NCBI GenBank assembly: GCA_051984675.1
Contig: JBPYFK010000179.1
Span: 1-49,130, forward strand
Direction of reading: 5' to 3'
From: JBPYFK01 sp051984675
Lineage (GTDB): Bacteria > Actinomycetota > Actinomycetes > Mycobacteriales > Pseudonocardiaceae
Length of the DNA stretch: 49,130 bases
Translations under genes and position numbers: made by a program
Notes under the pieces: model-generated
Told to the model about the DNA's origin: nothing
What the model saw: the letters and a program-made list of their open reading frames with translations, nothing else
Databases searched by the model: none
In this document: positions 8,287-16,272 of the stretch, in pieces
Numbering within the stretch: the stretch's first letter is position 1
How the letters are laid out: every line of letters starts with the position of its first letter

Positions 8287-9471
8287 ATGCACACCGAGCA
8301 GGACTGGATCACCACATCCTTCACCACGGACGTCCTGCGCGGCGCTCTCGAACTGGAAAGCACCGCGCACGGTGTGCTGCCGCACCGACTTCCCGCGCGG
8401 GCCCGTGCCCAGTGCGCCGATGAATGGCTCGCCATGGCCGAGGCCCAGCCCTCCGGCGTGCGGCTTGTCTTCCGCACCCGGGCCACCGCCATCGAGTTGG
8501 AGACACGGCCCACCAGGCTCGTCTACGTCAGCGCCCCATCCAGTCCTGAGGGCGTGTACGACCTGCTCGTCGACGGTCGTCTCGCCGGCCAGGCCAGCGT
8601 CAGCGGAGGCAACACCCTGACCCTCGACCTGACCACCGGCGCCGCCGAGAACCGACCGGGTCCACCCGGTGTCCTCCGCTTCGCCGGCCTGCCCGACCGG
8701 GTCAAGGACATCGAGATCTGGCTTCCCCACAACGAAACGACCGAACTCGTCGCCCTCCGTACCGACGCGCCCATCGAACCTGCGCCGGACCGGGACCGCA
8801 GGGTGTGGCTGCACCACGGCAGCTCGATCAGCCACGGTTCCAACGCCCCAAGCCCGACCACCACTTGGCCCGCGCTCACCGCAGCCGCCGCCGGTGTGGA
8901 ACTCATCAACCTCGGCCTAAGCGGCAGCGCCCTGCTCGATCCGTTCACCGCCCGCGCCCTGCGGGACACTCCCGCCGACCTGATCAGCATCAAGATCGGC
9001 ATCAACCTGGTCAACGCGGACCTGATGCGTCTGCGGGCGTTCACTCCGGCCGTCCACGGCTTCCTCGACACCATCCGCGAGGGACACCCCACGACGCCGC
9101 TGCTGGTCATTTCGCCGATCTACTGTCCCATCCACGAGGACACCCCAGGCCCCGGCACCTTCGACCTCGACGCGCTCAGCGCCGGAGAGGTCCGCTTCCG
9201 GGCCACAGGGAACCCGGACGAGCGCGCCGCCGGAAAGCTCACGCTGGGCGTCATCAGGGACGAACTGGCCCGCATCGTCGAGCAGCGCAGCGGCGAAGAC
9301 CCGGACCTGCACTACCTCGACGGCCGCGAGCTGTACGGCGAGTCGGACTTCGCCGAGCTGCCGTTGCCCGACCAGCTCCATCCCGATGCCGCCACCCATC
9401 GTCGCATCGGTGAACGTCTCGCCAAGCTGGCCTTCACCGCCAACGGCCCGTTCGCGGACCGACAAGGCTGA
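8287..9471 (+). CDS. SGNH/GDSL-family hydrolase with N-terminal beta-sandwich domain
   Basis: The 394-residue protein has about 170 N-terminal residues of beta-rich sequence and a C-terminal SGNH hydrolase domain. Block I is LHHGSSISHG (nucleophile Ser in a GSS variant of GDS) near residue 178, block II is NLGLSGSALL near 208, block III is IKIGINLVN near 237, and block V is LPDQLHPDAATHR near 362 with the Asp-His of the triad. Related two-domain enzymes are esterases/acyltransferases such as SsfX3-like proteins. No signal peptide is seen, so it is likely cytoplasmic. The start is ATG 8287 with only a weak G-rich upstream site. Substrate unknown. Confidence 0.87.
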   Translation: MHTEQDWITTSFTTDVLRGALELESTAHGVLPHRLPARARAQCADEWLAMAEAQPSGVRLVFRTRATAIELETRPTRLVYVSAPSSPEGVYDLLVDGRLAGQASVSGGNTLTLDLTTGAAENRPGPPGVLRFAGLPDRVKDIEIWLPHNETTELVALRTDAPIEPAPDRDRRVWLHHGSSISHGSNAPSPTTTWPALTAAAAGVELINLGLSGSALLDPFTARALRDTPADLISIKIGINLVNADLMRLRAFTPAVHGFLDTIREGHPTTPLLVISPIYCPIHEDTPGPGTFDLDALSAGEVRFRATGNPDERAAGKLTLGVIRDELARIVEQRSGEDPDLHYLDGRELYGESDFAELPLPDQLHPDAATHRRIGERLAKLAFTANGPFADRQG

Positions 9472-9563
9472 AGCAGGGCTGCTCCAAGAGCGACATCACA
9501 ATTCGCTGACCAGCCGGACACAGCCAGTCAGGGGTGCGCCATCGCGGCCACGGCCTCCCGACG

Positions 9564-10328
9564 TCACGACCCTCCATTGCTCTCATAGCACAAGATTTCC
9601 GGGTCGCGAGCTGGCGGTTCCCAGCCACTGCCCGCGACGTACTCGCGTACGATCTTGGCTGGCACGCCCGCGACCACGCACCGGTCAGGGATCACGCCCC
9701 GGACCACGGACCCGGCGGCGACCACCACGTTCCGGCCGATCCGCGCGCCGGGAAGGATGATCGCCCCGGCGCCGAGCCAGCTCCCAGAACCGATGAACAC
9801 CGACGTGTTGCTCGGCCACTGCAGGCCGATCGGGACCTCCGGGTCGGTGTAGCCGTGGTTCTGGTCGGTGATGTACACGTACGGCCCGGTGAACACGTCG
9901 TCGCCGATCTCGATGGACCGGTGCGCGATCACATGGCTTCCCCGGCCGATCACGCACCGGTCGCCGAGCCGCAGCACCGGGTCGGCGCCGAGATCCTGGC
10001 CCGGCACCATCCCGGCGCACAGCGTGACGTTCGTGCCAATCCGCGTATCCGCGCCGATCTCGATCCAGCGCTCGCCGAACATGGTTCCTGCCGGAAACGC
10101 CACGCTGCTGCCACGGCCGAAGGCGGCGAAGCGGCGGCCCGCCTCCGTTTCCGCGGTGATCACGCCGGTGCGCTGCACCACCCGCCAGGACCGGTTCAGC
10201 AGGTCGGCGAGCGCGACCCGGAAGATCGACCGCAGGGAACGCCGGCCCGTGCCGGCCCGTGCGGCACCGTCCCGCCCGCCGCCGCTCAGCCTCGGATCGC
10301 CGGTGTCCGACACGTCTTTGACCACCAT
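9564..10328 (-). CDS. Left-handed beta-helix (hexapeptide) acyltransferase
   Basis: The 254-residue protein has the imperfect hexapeptide repeat of LbH acyltransferases from about residue 75 to 225 (IEIGADTRIGTNVTLCAG, VIGRGSHVIAHRSIEIGDDV, VFIGSGSWLGAGAIILPGA, RIGRNVVVAAGSVV), with the DQNHGYTDP loop holding the probable catalytic His, and the usual VAGVPAKIVR near the end. Such enzymes acetylate sugars, serine or related acceptors with acyl-CoA. A Gly/Arg-rich N-terminal extension of about 35 residues precedes the fold. It converges with the SGNH hydrolase gene. No nearby glycan cluster names the acceptor. The start at 10328 has no strong ribosome site. Confidence 0.87.
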   Translation of the reverse strand: MVVKDVSDTGDPRLSGGGRDGAARAGTGRRSLRSIFRVALADLLNRSWRVVQRTGVITAETEAGRRFAAFGRGSSVAFPAGTMFGERWIEIGADTRIGTNVTLCAGMVPGQDLGADPVLRLGDRCVIGRGSHVIAHRSIEIGDDVFTGPYVYITDQNHGYTDPEVPIGLQWPSNTSVFIGSGSWLGAGAIILPGARIGRNVVVAAGSVVRGVIPDRCVVAGVPAKIVREYVAGSGWEPPARDPEILCYESNGGS

Positions 10329-10665
10329 GGCGGTTCAGGTTAGTGCTTCGCGCGTGCGGTGCGGAGTCCTGTCGCTTTCCTTGCCTCAAGTGTTCCGTCC
10401 TGACATGAGGATGATTGTGCGTTCATACAACTGGCCACCCGGTCATGTCCCGACGGGTTCGTTCGTCGTGGCCATCGGATCACTGTCACCGTGCCCTCGT
10501 GAGCAGGCGAAAATCCGGTGAGATCGGCGCGATGATGGGGGACACTTGGACAGACCGATGAGTTTTGCCAGGAATGCCGGTCTTTACCGGTACCACCACC
10601 CACGTCCATGTCGGCGGCCCTTGGCTGCGAGGCGACTGCGACCAGGAACCCGGCGAGGTGCTGCC
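10329..10665. other. 337-bp intergenic region between divergent acyltransferase and MFS genes
   Basis: This gap holds the promoters of the leftward acyltransferase and the rightward MFS gene. I see short open frames but none with family-like sequence. A GTGCGTTCATAC stretch near 10418 is weakly symmetrical with its surroundings but not convincing as an operator. The only clear element is the GAGGTG ribosome site before the MFS start. Confidence 0.5.
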
Positions 10666-12099
10666 ATGTCAGCTGCGATCCAGGAACGACCGGCCGTGCG
10701 GGCGGGCCGAACACCCACCGTGGTGCGGCTGCTGGTGCTGGCCACGTTCGTGGTGATCCTCAACGAGACCATCATGATCAACGCCATCCCGCGGCTCATG
10801 GACTCGTTGCGCATCACCGAGCAGGCGGCGCAGTGGGTGTCCACCGCGTTCATGCTCACCATGGCCGCCGTGATTCCGATCACCGGCTGGTTCCTGCAGC
10901 GGGTCACCACCCGCCGGGCCTACGCGCTCGCGATGGGCGTGTTCCTGACCGGTACCGTCCTGGCAGCGGTCGCGCCGTCCTTCGAGGTACTGCTGCTGGG
11001 CCGGATCGTGCAGGCCACAGGCACAGCGGTGATGATGCCCCTGCTGATGACCACGTTGACGACCGTGGTGCCCGAGCAGGACCGCGGCCGGGTGATGGGC
11101 AACGTCACCCTGGCGATCTCAGTGGCACCCGCCGTCGGACCGGCCGTGTCCGGCCTGATCCTGCAGGCCGGCTCCTGGCGGCTGCTGTTCGTGGTCGTCC
11201 TGCCCATCGCGGCTGTGGTGACCCTGTTCGGGCTGCGCAAGCTGGACAACATCGGCGACCCGCAGGTGAGCTCCATCGACTGGTTCAGCGTCGCCGTGGC
11301 GGCGCTCGGCTTCGGCGGCCTGGTGTACGGCCTGAGCCTCTTCGGCGGAAGCGGCGGCCGGGTCGGCCTCGGCATCGGCATCGTTGTCACAGGGATCGCG
11401 ACAATCGCGGTCTTCGTGATCCGCCAACTCAAGCTGCAACGCACCGGCGTGCCCCTGATGGACCTGCGGACCCTCAGACACCGCGCATACGCCCTGTCCC
11501 TGACCCTCATGTCCCTCGGGTTCCTGGCGATGCTCGGGTCGATGATCCTGCTGCCGCTGTACCTGCAGAACCTGCGTGGGCTGAGCCCGCTGGAGACCGG
11601 CCTGCTGGTCATGCCGGGCGGTCTGGCCATGGGCCTGCTGGGCCCGACTGTCGGAAGGGTGTTCGACCGGTTCGGCAGTCGGCCGTTGGTGCTTCCCGGC
11701 TCGGTCGGCATGGTGCTCGCCCTCGCCGGGTTCACCCAGGTCTCGTTGACGATGCCCTACTGGCAGGTGTTGGGACTGCACGCGCTGCTGATGGTGAGCC
11801 TGGCGGCTACGTTCACCCCCGTCTTCACGCTCGGCATGGGTGCGCTTCCCCCGCATCTGTACTCGCACGGCAGCTCGATGCTCGGGACGTTCCAGCAGGT
11901 CGCAGCGGCATTCGGCACCGCGCTTGTGGTGACCGTGATGTCCGGGCGTACTGGCCACCTGGTCGCCTCCGGCGTCGCCGCCGTGCCGGCACAGATGAGC
12001 GGGATGGAGCTGGCCTTTGGCGTCGCGGCTGCCCTCGCCCTGGTGACGATCATCGTCGCGGTGAAGCTGCCACGCCGGATCGCGGCCGCCGACGCCTAA
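10666..12099 (+). CDS. MFS drug:H+ antiporter, DHA2/EmrB-QacA type, 14-TM
   Basis: The 477-residue protein has about 14 hydrophobic segments. Signatures include VVILNETIMINAIPRLMDSLRI in helix 1 (motif D-like LDxTxVNVALP equivalent), WVSTAFMLTMAAVIPITGWF, RRAYALAMGVF and the motif C region PAVGPAVSGLILQAGSWRLLF in helix 5. These place it in the DHA2 family of drug exporters. The ATG at 10666 has GAGGTG 9 nt upstream. No regulator is adjacent; the next gene downstream is a pseudogene. The substrate cannot be read from the sequence. Confidence 0.93.
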   Translation: MSAAIQERPAVRAGRTPTVVRLLVLATFVVILNETIMINAIPRLMDSLRITEQAAQWVSTAFMLTMAAVIPITGWFLQRVTTRRAYALAMGVFLTGTVLAAVAPSFEVLLLGRIVQATGTAVMMPLLMTTLTTVVPEQDRGRVMGNVTLAISVAPAVGPAVSGLILQAGSWRLLFVVVLPIAAVVTLFGLRKLDNIGDPQVSSIDWFSVAVAALGFGGLVYGLSLFGGSGGRVGLGIGIVVTGIATIAVFVIRQLKLQRTGVPLMDLRTLRHRAYALSLTLMSLGFLAMLGSMILLPLYLQNLRGLSPLETGLLVMPGGLAMGLLGPTVGRVFDRFGSRPLVLPGSVGMVLALAGFTQVSLTMPYWQVLGLHALLMVSLAATFTPVFTLGMGALPPHLYSHGSSMLGTFQQVAAAFGTALVVTVMSGRTGHLVASGVAAVPAQMSGMELAFGVAAALALVTIIVAVKLPRRIAAADA

Positions 12100-12162
12100 G
12101 GCCAACGGCAGCGCCCACGCGTGCCGCGCCACCGGAATCACAAGTCGTTGGAGGGTGAAGGA

Positions 12163-12625
12163 ATGACCGCGATCGGAGACGCGTACCTGGAGGCAGCGGC
12201 GTCGACGGTGGCGCTGCTCGGAGAGCCGGCAGTCGCCGCCGCGTGGGACCAGCCCAGTGCGTTGAAGGAGTTCAGCGTTAGCCGCGGGAGTCAACGGCGC
12301 GAAAGCCCTGGCCGGTGAAGTCGAATCGGCGGTAGCTCAGCAGCGCGTGGCACTGCCGGCCGAACCAACGGACCGGGTTGTCTCGTTTGCCGCAAAGCCG
12401 TTGCTCCTCAACGATTTCCTGTTGACACGCATGATGGAGATCGTTGTGCACTCCGACGACCTGGCGCTGAGCGCCGACATCACGACGCCGCCGTTCCCAC
12501 CGCACGTCTTCGAACCGGTGCTCGACCTGCTGTCCCGACTAGCGGTAGTCCGACACGGACAACCGGCCGTCCTGCGCGCACTGAGCCGCGCCGAGCGCGC
12601 CCCCACAACAATCGCAGGTATCTAA
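12163..12625 (+). pseudogene. Broken maleylpyruvate isomerase-like (mycothiol-dependent DinB-fold) gene
   Basis: A good ribosome site (GGAGGGTGAAGGA) precedes ATG 12163. The first frame encodes 39 family-like residues (AYLEAAASTVALLGEPAVAAAW through FSV at about 12279) and then turns to nonsense. The homologous reading resumes one frame over from about 12281 through ALPAEPTDRVV, LTRMMEIVVHSDDLALS and VVRHGQPAVLRALSRAERAP to the stop at 12625. Intact relatives are roughly 220 residues; here only ~154 codons remain, so about 65-75 codons of the middle, holding the metal-binding helix, are gone together with a frameshift. It is therefore not functional. Family assignment is from remembered motifs. 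Confidence 0.75.
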
Positions 12626-12777
12626 GAGCACTGACGGATCTACGAGGAGTGCCTTTCGTCAGAAGTCGACCCCGAATCGACCAGTCCGTGATGTCTGTCA
12701 CGACCTGAGCAGCGTGTTCGAAACGGTGCTCGGCCGTGCTTCATGTGCCGAGCCGTCACTGATCCGCCCGGCAGGGC

Positions 12778-12951
12778 TCACTGATCAGCCTCACAGCGCA
12801 GCCGCTGTTGAGCAGCGTTGAGCTGGCGGTCGAGTTCCCCAACACGCTGGCCCAGAACGTCCGCTCGCCGAGCGTCGGTGCACTCCTCCAACTCCGCGGC
12901 GAGTTCGCCATAGCGGGTCAGTAGCGCGACGAGGTCAACGTAGTCACTCAT
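12778..12951 (-). CDS. Small coiled-coil protein of unknown function
   Basis: A 57-residue frame from ATG 12951 reads MSDYVDLVALLTRYGELAAE and continues with charged heptads rich in Leu, Glu and Arg, ending in QLNAAQQRLRCEADQ; it should form one long helix or coiled coil. It is divergent from the TetR gene at 13085 and shares its promoter region. The frame is open further upstream to 13047, but that extension looks non-coding. No ribosome site stands out. I do not recognise a family, so whether it is expressed is uncertain. Confidence 0.45.
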   Translation of the reverse strand: MSDYVDLVALLTRYGELAAELEECTDARRADVLGQRVGELDRQLNAAQQRLRCEADQ

Positions 12952-13047
12952 ACCGGCCGCCAGCTTAGGGTTCGTTGCCTGGCGGTGCGGGCGCCGATTC
13001 TCCGACGACAGCACCGTTTCCGAACCGTACCCACTTGGACCGAGCAT

Positions 13048-13074
13048 CTATCGATTGATTGAATCAGTTGATAG
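13048..13074. promoter_or_regulatory. 27-bp imperfect palindrome, likely TetR operator
   Basis: CTATC at the left end pairs with GATAG at the right, and inner TGATT pairs with AATCA around a central base; 22 of the 26 outer positions pair. It ends 10 nt before the TetR start codon, so it overlaps the promoter or the transcript start. Autoregulation by the adjacent TetR protein is inferred. Confidence 0.75.
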
Positions 13075-13084
13075 TCTCGCGTTG

Positions 13085-13780
13085 ATGTCACGCCCCGGCA
13101 CCAGCGCCTTGGATGCGCCTGGTGACAGCACCGAGCGGCGGCTCATCAGCGCCGCCGAACGCCTCTTCGCTGAACACGGCGTTGGGGCCGTGTCGCTGCG
13201 CGGGGTCATGCAGGCAGCTCAGACCAATGTAGCCGCGGTCCACTATCACTTCGGCTCCAAGCAGGCTCTGCTCGAAGCGGTCTTGCGTAGTCGTCTTGAC
13301 CAGGTGTCACGGGAGCGTGACCCGCTGCTGCTGGAGTTGTCCGATGCGGATGTCACCGTTCGGGACCTCGCCAACGCGTTCGTGCGACCAGTGGTCGCGG
13401 TGCTCAACTCTGGCGGCGAGTTCTGGATTCGGCTGGTCGGCCAACTCTTCACTGCCGGCGACGAAGGGCTGAGCACGCTCGCCGAATCGTTCTTCGAGCG
13501 CAATGCCGTCCTCGTCGAACGGCTGGAGCGACTGAGCCCAGGCGTCGAGACCAGAACCCTGCACTTCCGACTCACCCAGGCGATGCGCCTGACCCTGAAC
13601 GTTGTGGGCGATATCGGCCACACGCAACGGCTCCTGGGCTCCGCGGAGGACACCTGGAACGCCGAGGATGTCGTAAGTCACCTCATCGATGTCGTAACCT
13701 CCATTCTCGCCGGCCCGCCCGGCCAACGCAGCGACCGTGCCCGCAGGCACAGGACAGGGAGACCAAATCGTGGGCACTAA
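13085..13780 (+). CDS. TetR-family transcriptional regulator
   Basis: The 231-residue protein has a TetR DNA-binding domain at about residues 15-60 (RRLISAAERLFAEHGVGAVS followed by LRGVMQAAQTNVAAVHYHFG) and a helical ligand domain. The ATG at 13085 is chosen; the frame stays open for ten codons upstream but those would lie in the operator. No clear Shine-Dalgarno site precedes the ATG, so the mRNA may be leaderless or nearly so. Its stop overlaps by 11 bases the GTG start of the PPOX-fold gene, so the two form an operon and the enzyme is the likely regulated partner. Confidence 0.92.
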   Translation: MSRPGTSALDAPGDSTERRLISAAERLFAEHGVGAVSLRGVMQAAQTNVAAVHYHFGSKQALLEAVLRSRLDQVSRERDPLLLELSDADVTVRDLANAFVRPVVAVLNSGGEFWIRLVGQLFTAGDEGLSTLAESFFERNAVLVERLERLSPGVETRTLHFRLTQAMRLTLNVVGDIGHTQRLLGSAEDTWNAEDVVSHLIDVVTSILAGPPGQRSDRARRHRTGRPNRGH

Positions 13781-14285
13781 TCAGCGATCGCAAGTCGTGA
13801 TGACGCCGGAGGAGATTTCGGCCTTCGTCGCGACCCGGCGGACGGCCACGTTGATCACGATCGGACCCACCGGGCACCCGCACGCGGTCGCGATGTGGTT
13901 CGCCCTCATCGACGACGTCCTGTGGTTCGAAACCAAGGCGAAGGCGCAGAAGGCGGTCAACATCAGCCGCGACCCGCGAGTCACCGTGCTCATCGAGGAT
14001 GGGCTGACCTACGACACCCTGCGGGGAGTCTCGATGGAGGGCCGGGCGGAGATCGTGGATGACCCCGACGCGCTCTGGGCGGTCGGCGTCAACATGTGGC
14101 AGCGCTACCACGGCCCCTACAGTGAGGAGGTGAAGCCGCTGGTGGAGTCCATGCTCCACAAGCGCGTCGCCGTGCGGGTGGACGTCGACCGCACGCGCTC
14201 GTGGGATCACCGCAAACTCGGCTTGCCTCCGATGCCTCTTGGCGGCACGACGGCTGACTACTACCCCCAATCCTCATCCTTCTAG
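13770..14285 (+). CDS. Pyridoxamine-5'-phosphate oxidase-fold protein, probable F420/flavin-dependent
   Basis: The 171-residue protein has the split-barrel PPOX/FDOR-B pattern: FVATRRTATLITIGPTGHPH followed by AVAMWFALIDDVLWFETKAK, QKAVNISRDPRVTVLIEDG and SMEGRAEIVDDP. Such proteins bind FMN, F420, heme or biliverdin; F420 is common in actinobacteria, but the cofactor cannot be proven here. The GTG at 13770 has GGGAG about 8-9 nt upstream and overlaps the end of the TetR gene by 11 bases, giving translational coupling. Confidence 0.88.
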   Translation: MGTNQRSQVVMTPEEISAFVATRRTATLITIGPTGHPHAVAMWFALIDDVLWFETKAKAQKAVNISRDPRVTVLIEDGLTYDTLRGVSMEGRAEIVDDPDALWAVGVNMWQRYHGPYSEEVKPLVESMLHKRVAVRVDVDRTRSWDHRKLGLPPMPLGGTTADYYPQSSSF

Positions 14286-14568
14286 GACCGGCAAGGCCGG
14301 CCGACGGTCCGACTTCGGCACGCTCCCGCCCACGACGACGACCTTGTCCCGCAACGTCTGCATCGCCATCGAATTCTTCTTGTCCACAAGGCTCATCCGA
14401 GGCCGCGTTGGACCGCGCCGGCTATGCTATTCAGCACCGAACTCTCGTTGGAAACACAGAATCTCGCTGGTCGAAGCCGAGCATTGAGGCTCATTTCTGG
14501 TTCAATCGGTCTCTAGTATGGGAGAATGCCGCGACCATTCACATATCCACAACGAAAACTTTCGCACC

Positions 14569-15360
14569 ATGTTCGTTCAGGTACCAGTCCCACCCGAAAA
14601 GAACCGCCGCGCGGGCATTACCACGCAACGGGGTAGGAAGACTCTCCGACTTGCCGGCGTGGCATTAGCGAGCGCGCTGGTACTTCTGTTCGGCGCCGGG
14701 TGCTCCCAGACCAACTCGTCCGCCCCGCCGGTACCCGACGAGGACCACCCGCCGGCGCAGGGTCCGACGCCCTCTGACGAGCACGGCAAGGCACCCGTTC
14801 TCACCAAGATCAACACTTCTCAGCCGTACGTGTTCATCACCATCGACGACGGCGCCGTCAGGGACCCGCACGCGCTCGCACTGATCAAACAGTCCGGTGC
14901 CCGCCCGACGCTCTTCCTCAATCAGGTCTACGTCCAGGGACACGAGTCCTATTTCAAGGAACTGCTCGATCAGGGTGGCGCGACCGTCGGTGACCACACA
15001 GTCGACCATCGCAAGTTGCGGGGCGCACCGTTGGCCTTCCAGCGTCAGGAGATCTGCGACGACGCCACCGCCCTCCAGCGTGAACTCGGGCAGCGTCCCC
15101 AGTTGTTCCGCCCGCCGTTCGGCAGCTACGACGACAACACTCGTATCGCGGCGCACGCCTGCGGAATGAAAGCGATCATCGTCTGGTCAGCCACCGTGAA
15201 CAACGGCGCCTTGCAGTTCCAGCAGGGTCACCACCTGCGTCGTGGCGATATCGTGCTGATGCATTTCCGTCCCACCTTCGTGCAGGATTACACGGCCTTC
15301 CTCGACGAAGCCAAGCGCGACGGACTGACACCGATGCCGCTGCCAGACAACTTCAGGTGA
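14569..15360 (+). CDS. Polysaccharide deacetylase (CE4/NodB) family lipoprotein
   Basis: The protein (263 residues from ATG 14569) has a basic N-terminus, a hydrophobic core and the lipobox FGAGC near residue 45, then a Pro/Asp-rich linker and a NodB domain. CE4 motifs are seen: FITIDDGA (motif 1, Asp-Asp), GDHTVDH (motif 2, metal-binding His residues), RPPFGSYD (motif 3) and DIVLMHF (motif 5). It should be a cell-surface de-N-acetylase acting on peptidoglycan or another polysaccharide. ATG 14518 is an in-frame alternative start; neither has a strong ribosome site. It converges with the TetR gene at 15452. Confidence 0.9.
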   Translation: MFVQVPVPPEKNRRAGITTQRGRKTLRLAGVALASALVLLFGAGCSQTNSSAPPVPDEDHPPAQGPTPSDEHGKAPVLTKINTSQPYVFITIDDGAVRDPHALALIKQSGARPTLFLNQVYVQGHESYFKELLDQGGATVGDHTVDHRKLRGAPLAFQRQEICDDATALQRELGQRPQLFRPPFGSYDDNTRIAAHACGMKAIIVWSATVNNGALQFQQGHHLRRGDIVLMHFRPTFVQDYTAFLDEAKRDGLTPMPLPDNFR

Positions 15361-15390
15361 CGCCGAACGCTCGGTTCGAACAGCTGAGGG

Positions 15391-15462
15391 GTGTGGACCA
15401 GCTGTCCGGCGTAGATCAGCTGTCTGGTGTCGATCAGCTGTCTGGTGTCGATCAGCTGTCTG
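15391..15462. repeat. Four tandem 18-bp repeats overlapping the 3' end of a TetR gene
   Basis: Four head-to-tail copies lie at 15391-15408, 15409-15426, 15427-15444 and 15445-15462. The last two are identical (GTGTCGATCAGCTGTCTG) and the first two differ at 3-4 bases. Each contains the palindrome CAGCTG. The fourth copy contains the stop codon of the leftward TetR gene. The period is six codons, so a change in copy number would not shift a frame. Confidence 0.92.
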
Positions 15463-16039
15463 GGCAGCGGTTGTCCGCGCGCATCCCTCGCCACAGCAGA
15501 TCGGCGAGACTCGCGGTCTGGGTCTGCCAGTCGCCGCTCGGGTCGAGGTACAGCAGCCCACCCAATCCACGCAGGACGGTCTCCGGGGCCAGGTCAGCGC
15601 GGACCGCCCCGGCCTGGACATTTGCCTTCAACAGTGTGTCGACCGCGCCAACCATGGCTTGGTAGGCGTTCGCCGGCAGTTCCCCGTGGGACGCTGTCGC
15701 GGCCCGAAGGGCGTTGGCCAAGCCTCGCTTGGTCATCATGTAGTGCGCCAGGTGATCGGTCGTCCAAATCCGGAAAGCTGCTTCGGGGGTGTGGGTTTCG
15801 AGCAGGCTCGGCACGACGTCGACGAGGTGGCGCACTTCGCGCTGGTAGACCGCCAGGATGAGCGCTTCCGGGGTGGGAAAGTGCCGGTACACCGTGCCAA
15901 CCCCGACGCCGGCCTGCTTCGCGATGGCGTTGAACGAGATCTCGCCCGATCCGGCCAGCGACTCCTTCGCCGCGGCGAGGATGCGCTCATGGTTACGCCG
16001 GGTGTCCGCACGCCGGGGACTGACCGCTCCCGTCGTCAT
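15452..16039 (-). CDS. TetR-family transcriptional regulator of the molybdenum hydroxylase operon
   Basis: The 195-residue protein has a TetR DNA-binding domain at about residues 12-58 (RNHERILAAAKESLAGSGEI then FNAIAKQAGVGVGTVYRHFP) and a C-terminal helical domain of the type seen in SBP-bac/TetR_C relatives. ATG 16039 has GGGAGGG four to five bases upstream; upstream in-frame ATGs would extend into the operator region. It is divergent from the three-gene molybdenum hydroxylase operon, with two matching inverted repeats in between, so it probably represses that operon and itself. Its last codons run into the 18-bp repeat tract. Confidence 0.92.
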   Translation of the reverse strand: MTTGAVSPRRADTRRNHERILAAAKESLAGSGEISFNAIAKQAGVGVGTVYRHFPTPEALILAVYQREVRHLVDVVPSLLETHTPEAAFRIWTTDHLAHYMMTKRGLANALRAATASHGELPANAYQAMVGAVDTLLKANVQAGAVRADLAPETVLRGLGGLLYLDPSGDWQTQTASLADLLWRGMRADNRCPDS

Positions 16040-16119
16040 CGTCCCTCCCGGTGGTCGGCCTCCTCCGCCGGGAAATGTACCCGCTGCACCTAGAGTAACT
16101 CCGGGGCGGAGAGCCTTCA

Positions 16120-16148
16120 TTGCAAAGCGGATTGTCATCCGCTAGCCT
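16120..16148 (+). promoter_or_regulatory. Predicted promoter of the molybdenum hydroxylase operon
   Basis: TTGCAA at 16120-16125 and TAGCCT at 16143-16148 are separated by 17 bp, a plausible -35/-10 pair for the housekeeping sigma factor. Operator 1 fills the spacer exactly, which fits repression. The transcript leader to the GTG at 16273 would be about 115 nt. Confidence 0.5.
16126..16143. promoter_or_regulatory. TetR-type operator 1 (AGCGGAT-N4-ATCCGCT)
   Basis: A perfect 7-bp inverted repeat with a 4-base centre, between the predicted -35 and -10 of the hydroxylase promoter. It shares its core GCGGAT-N4-ATCCGC with operator 2. Confidence 0.85.
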
Positions 16149-16162
16149 GGAAGGCGAGGTGA

Positions 16163-16180
16163 AGCGGATAAATATCCGCA
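16163..16180. promoter_or_regulatory. TetR-type operator 2 (GCGGAT-N4-ATCCGC)
   Basis: The same GCGGAT-N4-ATCCGC core as operator 1, with one more paired base on each side of the centre. Its centre is 37 bp from that of operator 1, about 3.5 helical turns, and it falls just after the predicted transcript start. Confidence 0.85.
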
Positions 16181-16272
16181 TCTGCTTGGCGGCACGGTCT
16201 CGACGTAGCGGCCACCACCACAACCCATGCCGTGCGACTTCCTCCACGGAAGATCCGCGAGAAAGAGATCCA

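Noticed and set aside
12626..12777. Possible small RNA between the isomerase pseudogene and the coiled-coil gene
   Set aside because: No strong hairpin or promoter pair could be seen; only random GC-rich sequence.
15391..15462. Possible small CRISPR array
   Set aside because: The copies are directly adjacent without spacers, and no cas genes are nearby; it is a plain tandem repeat.
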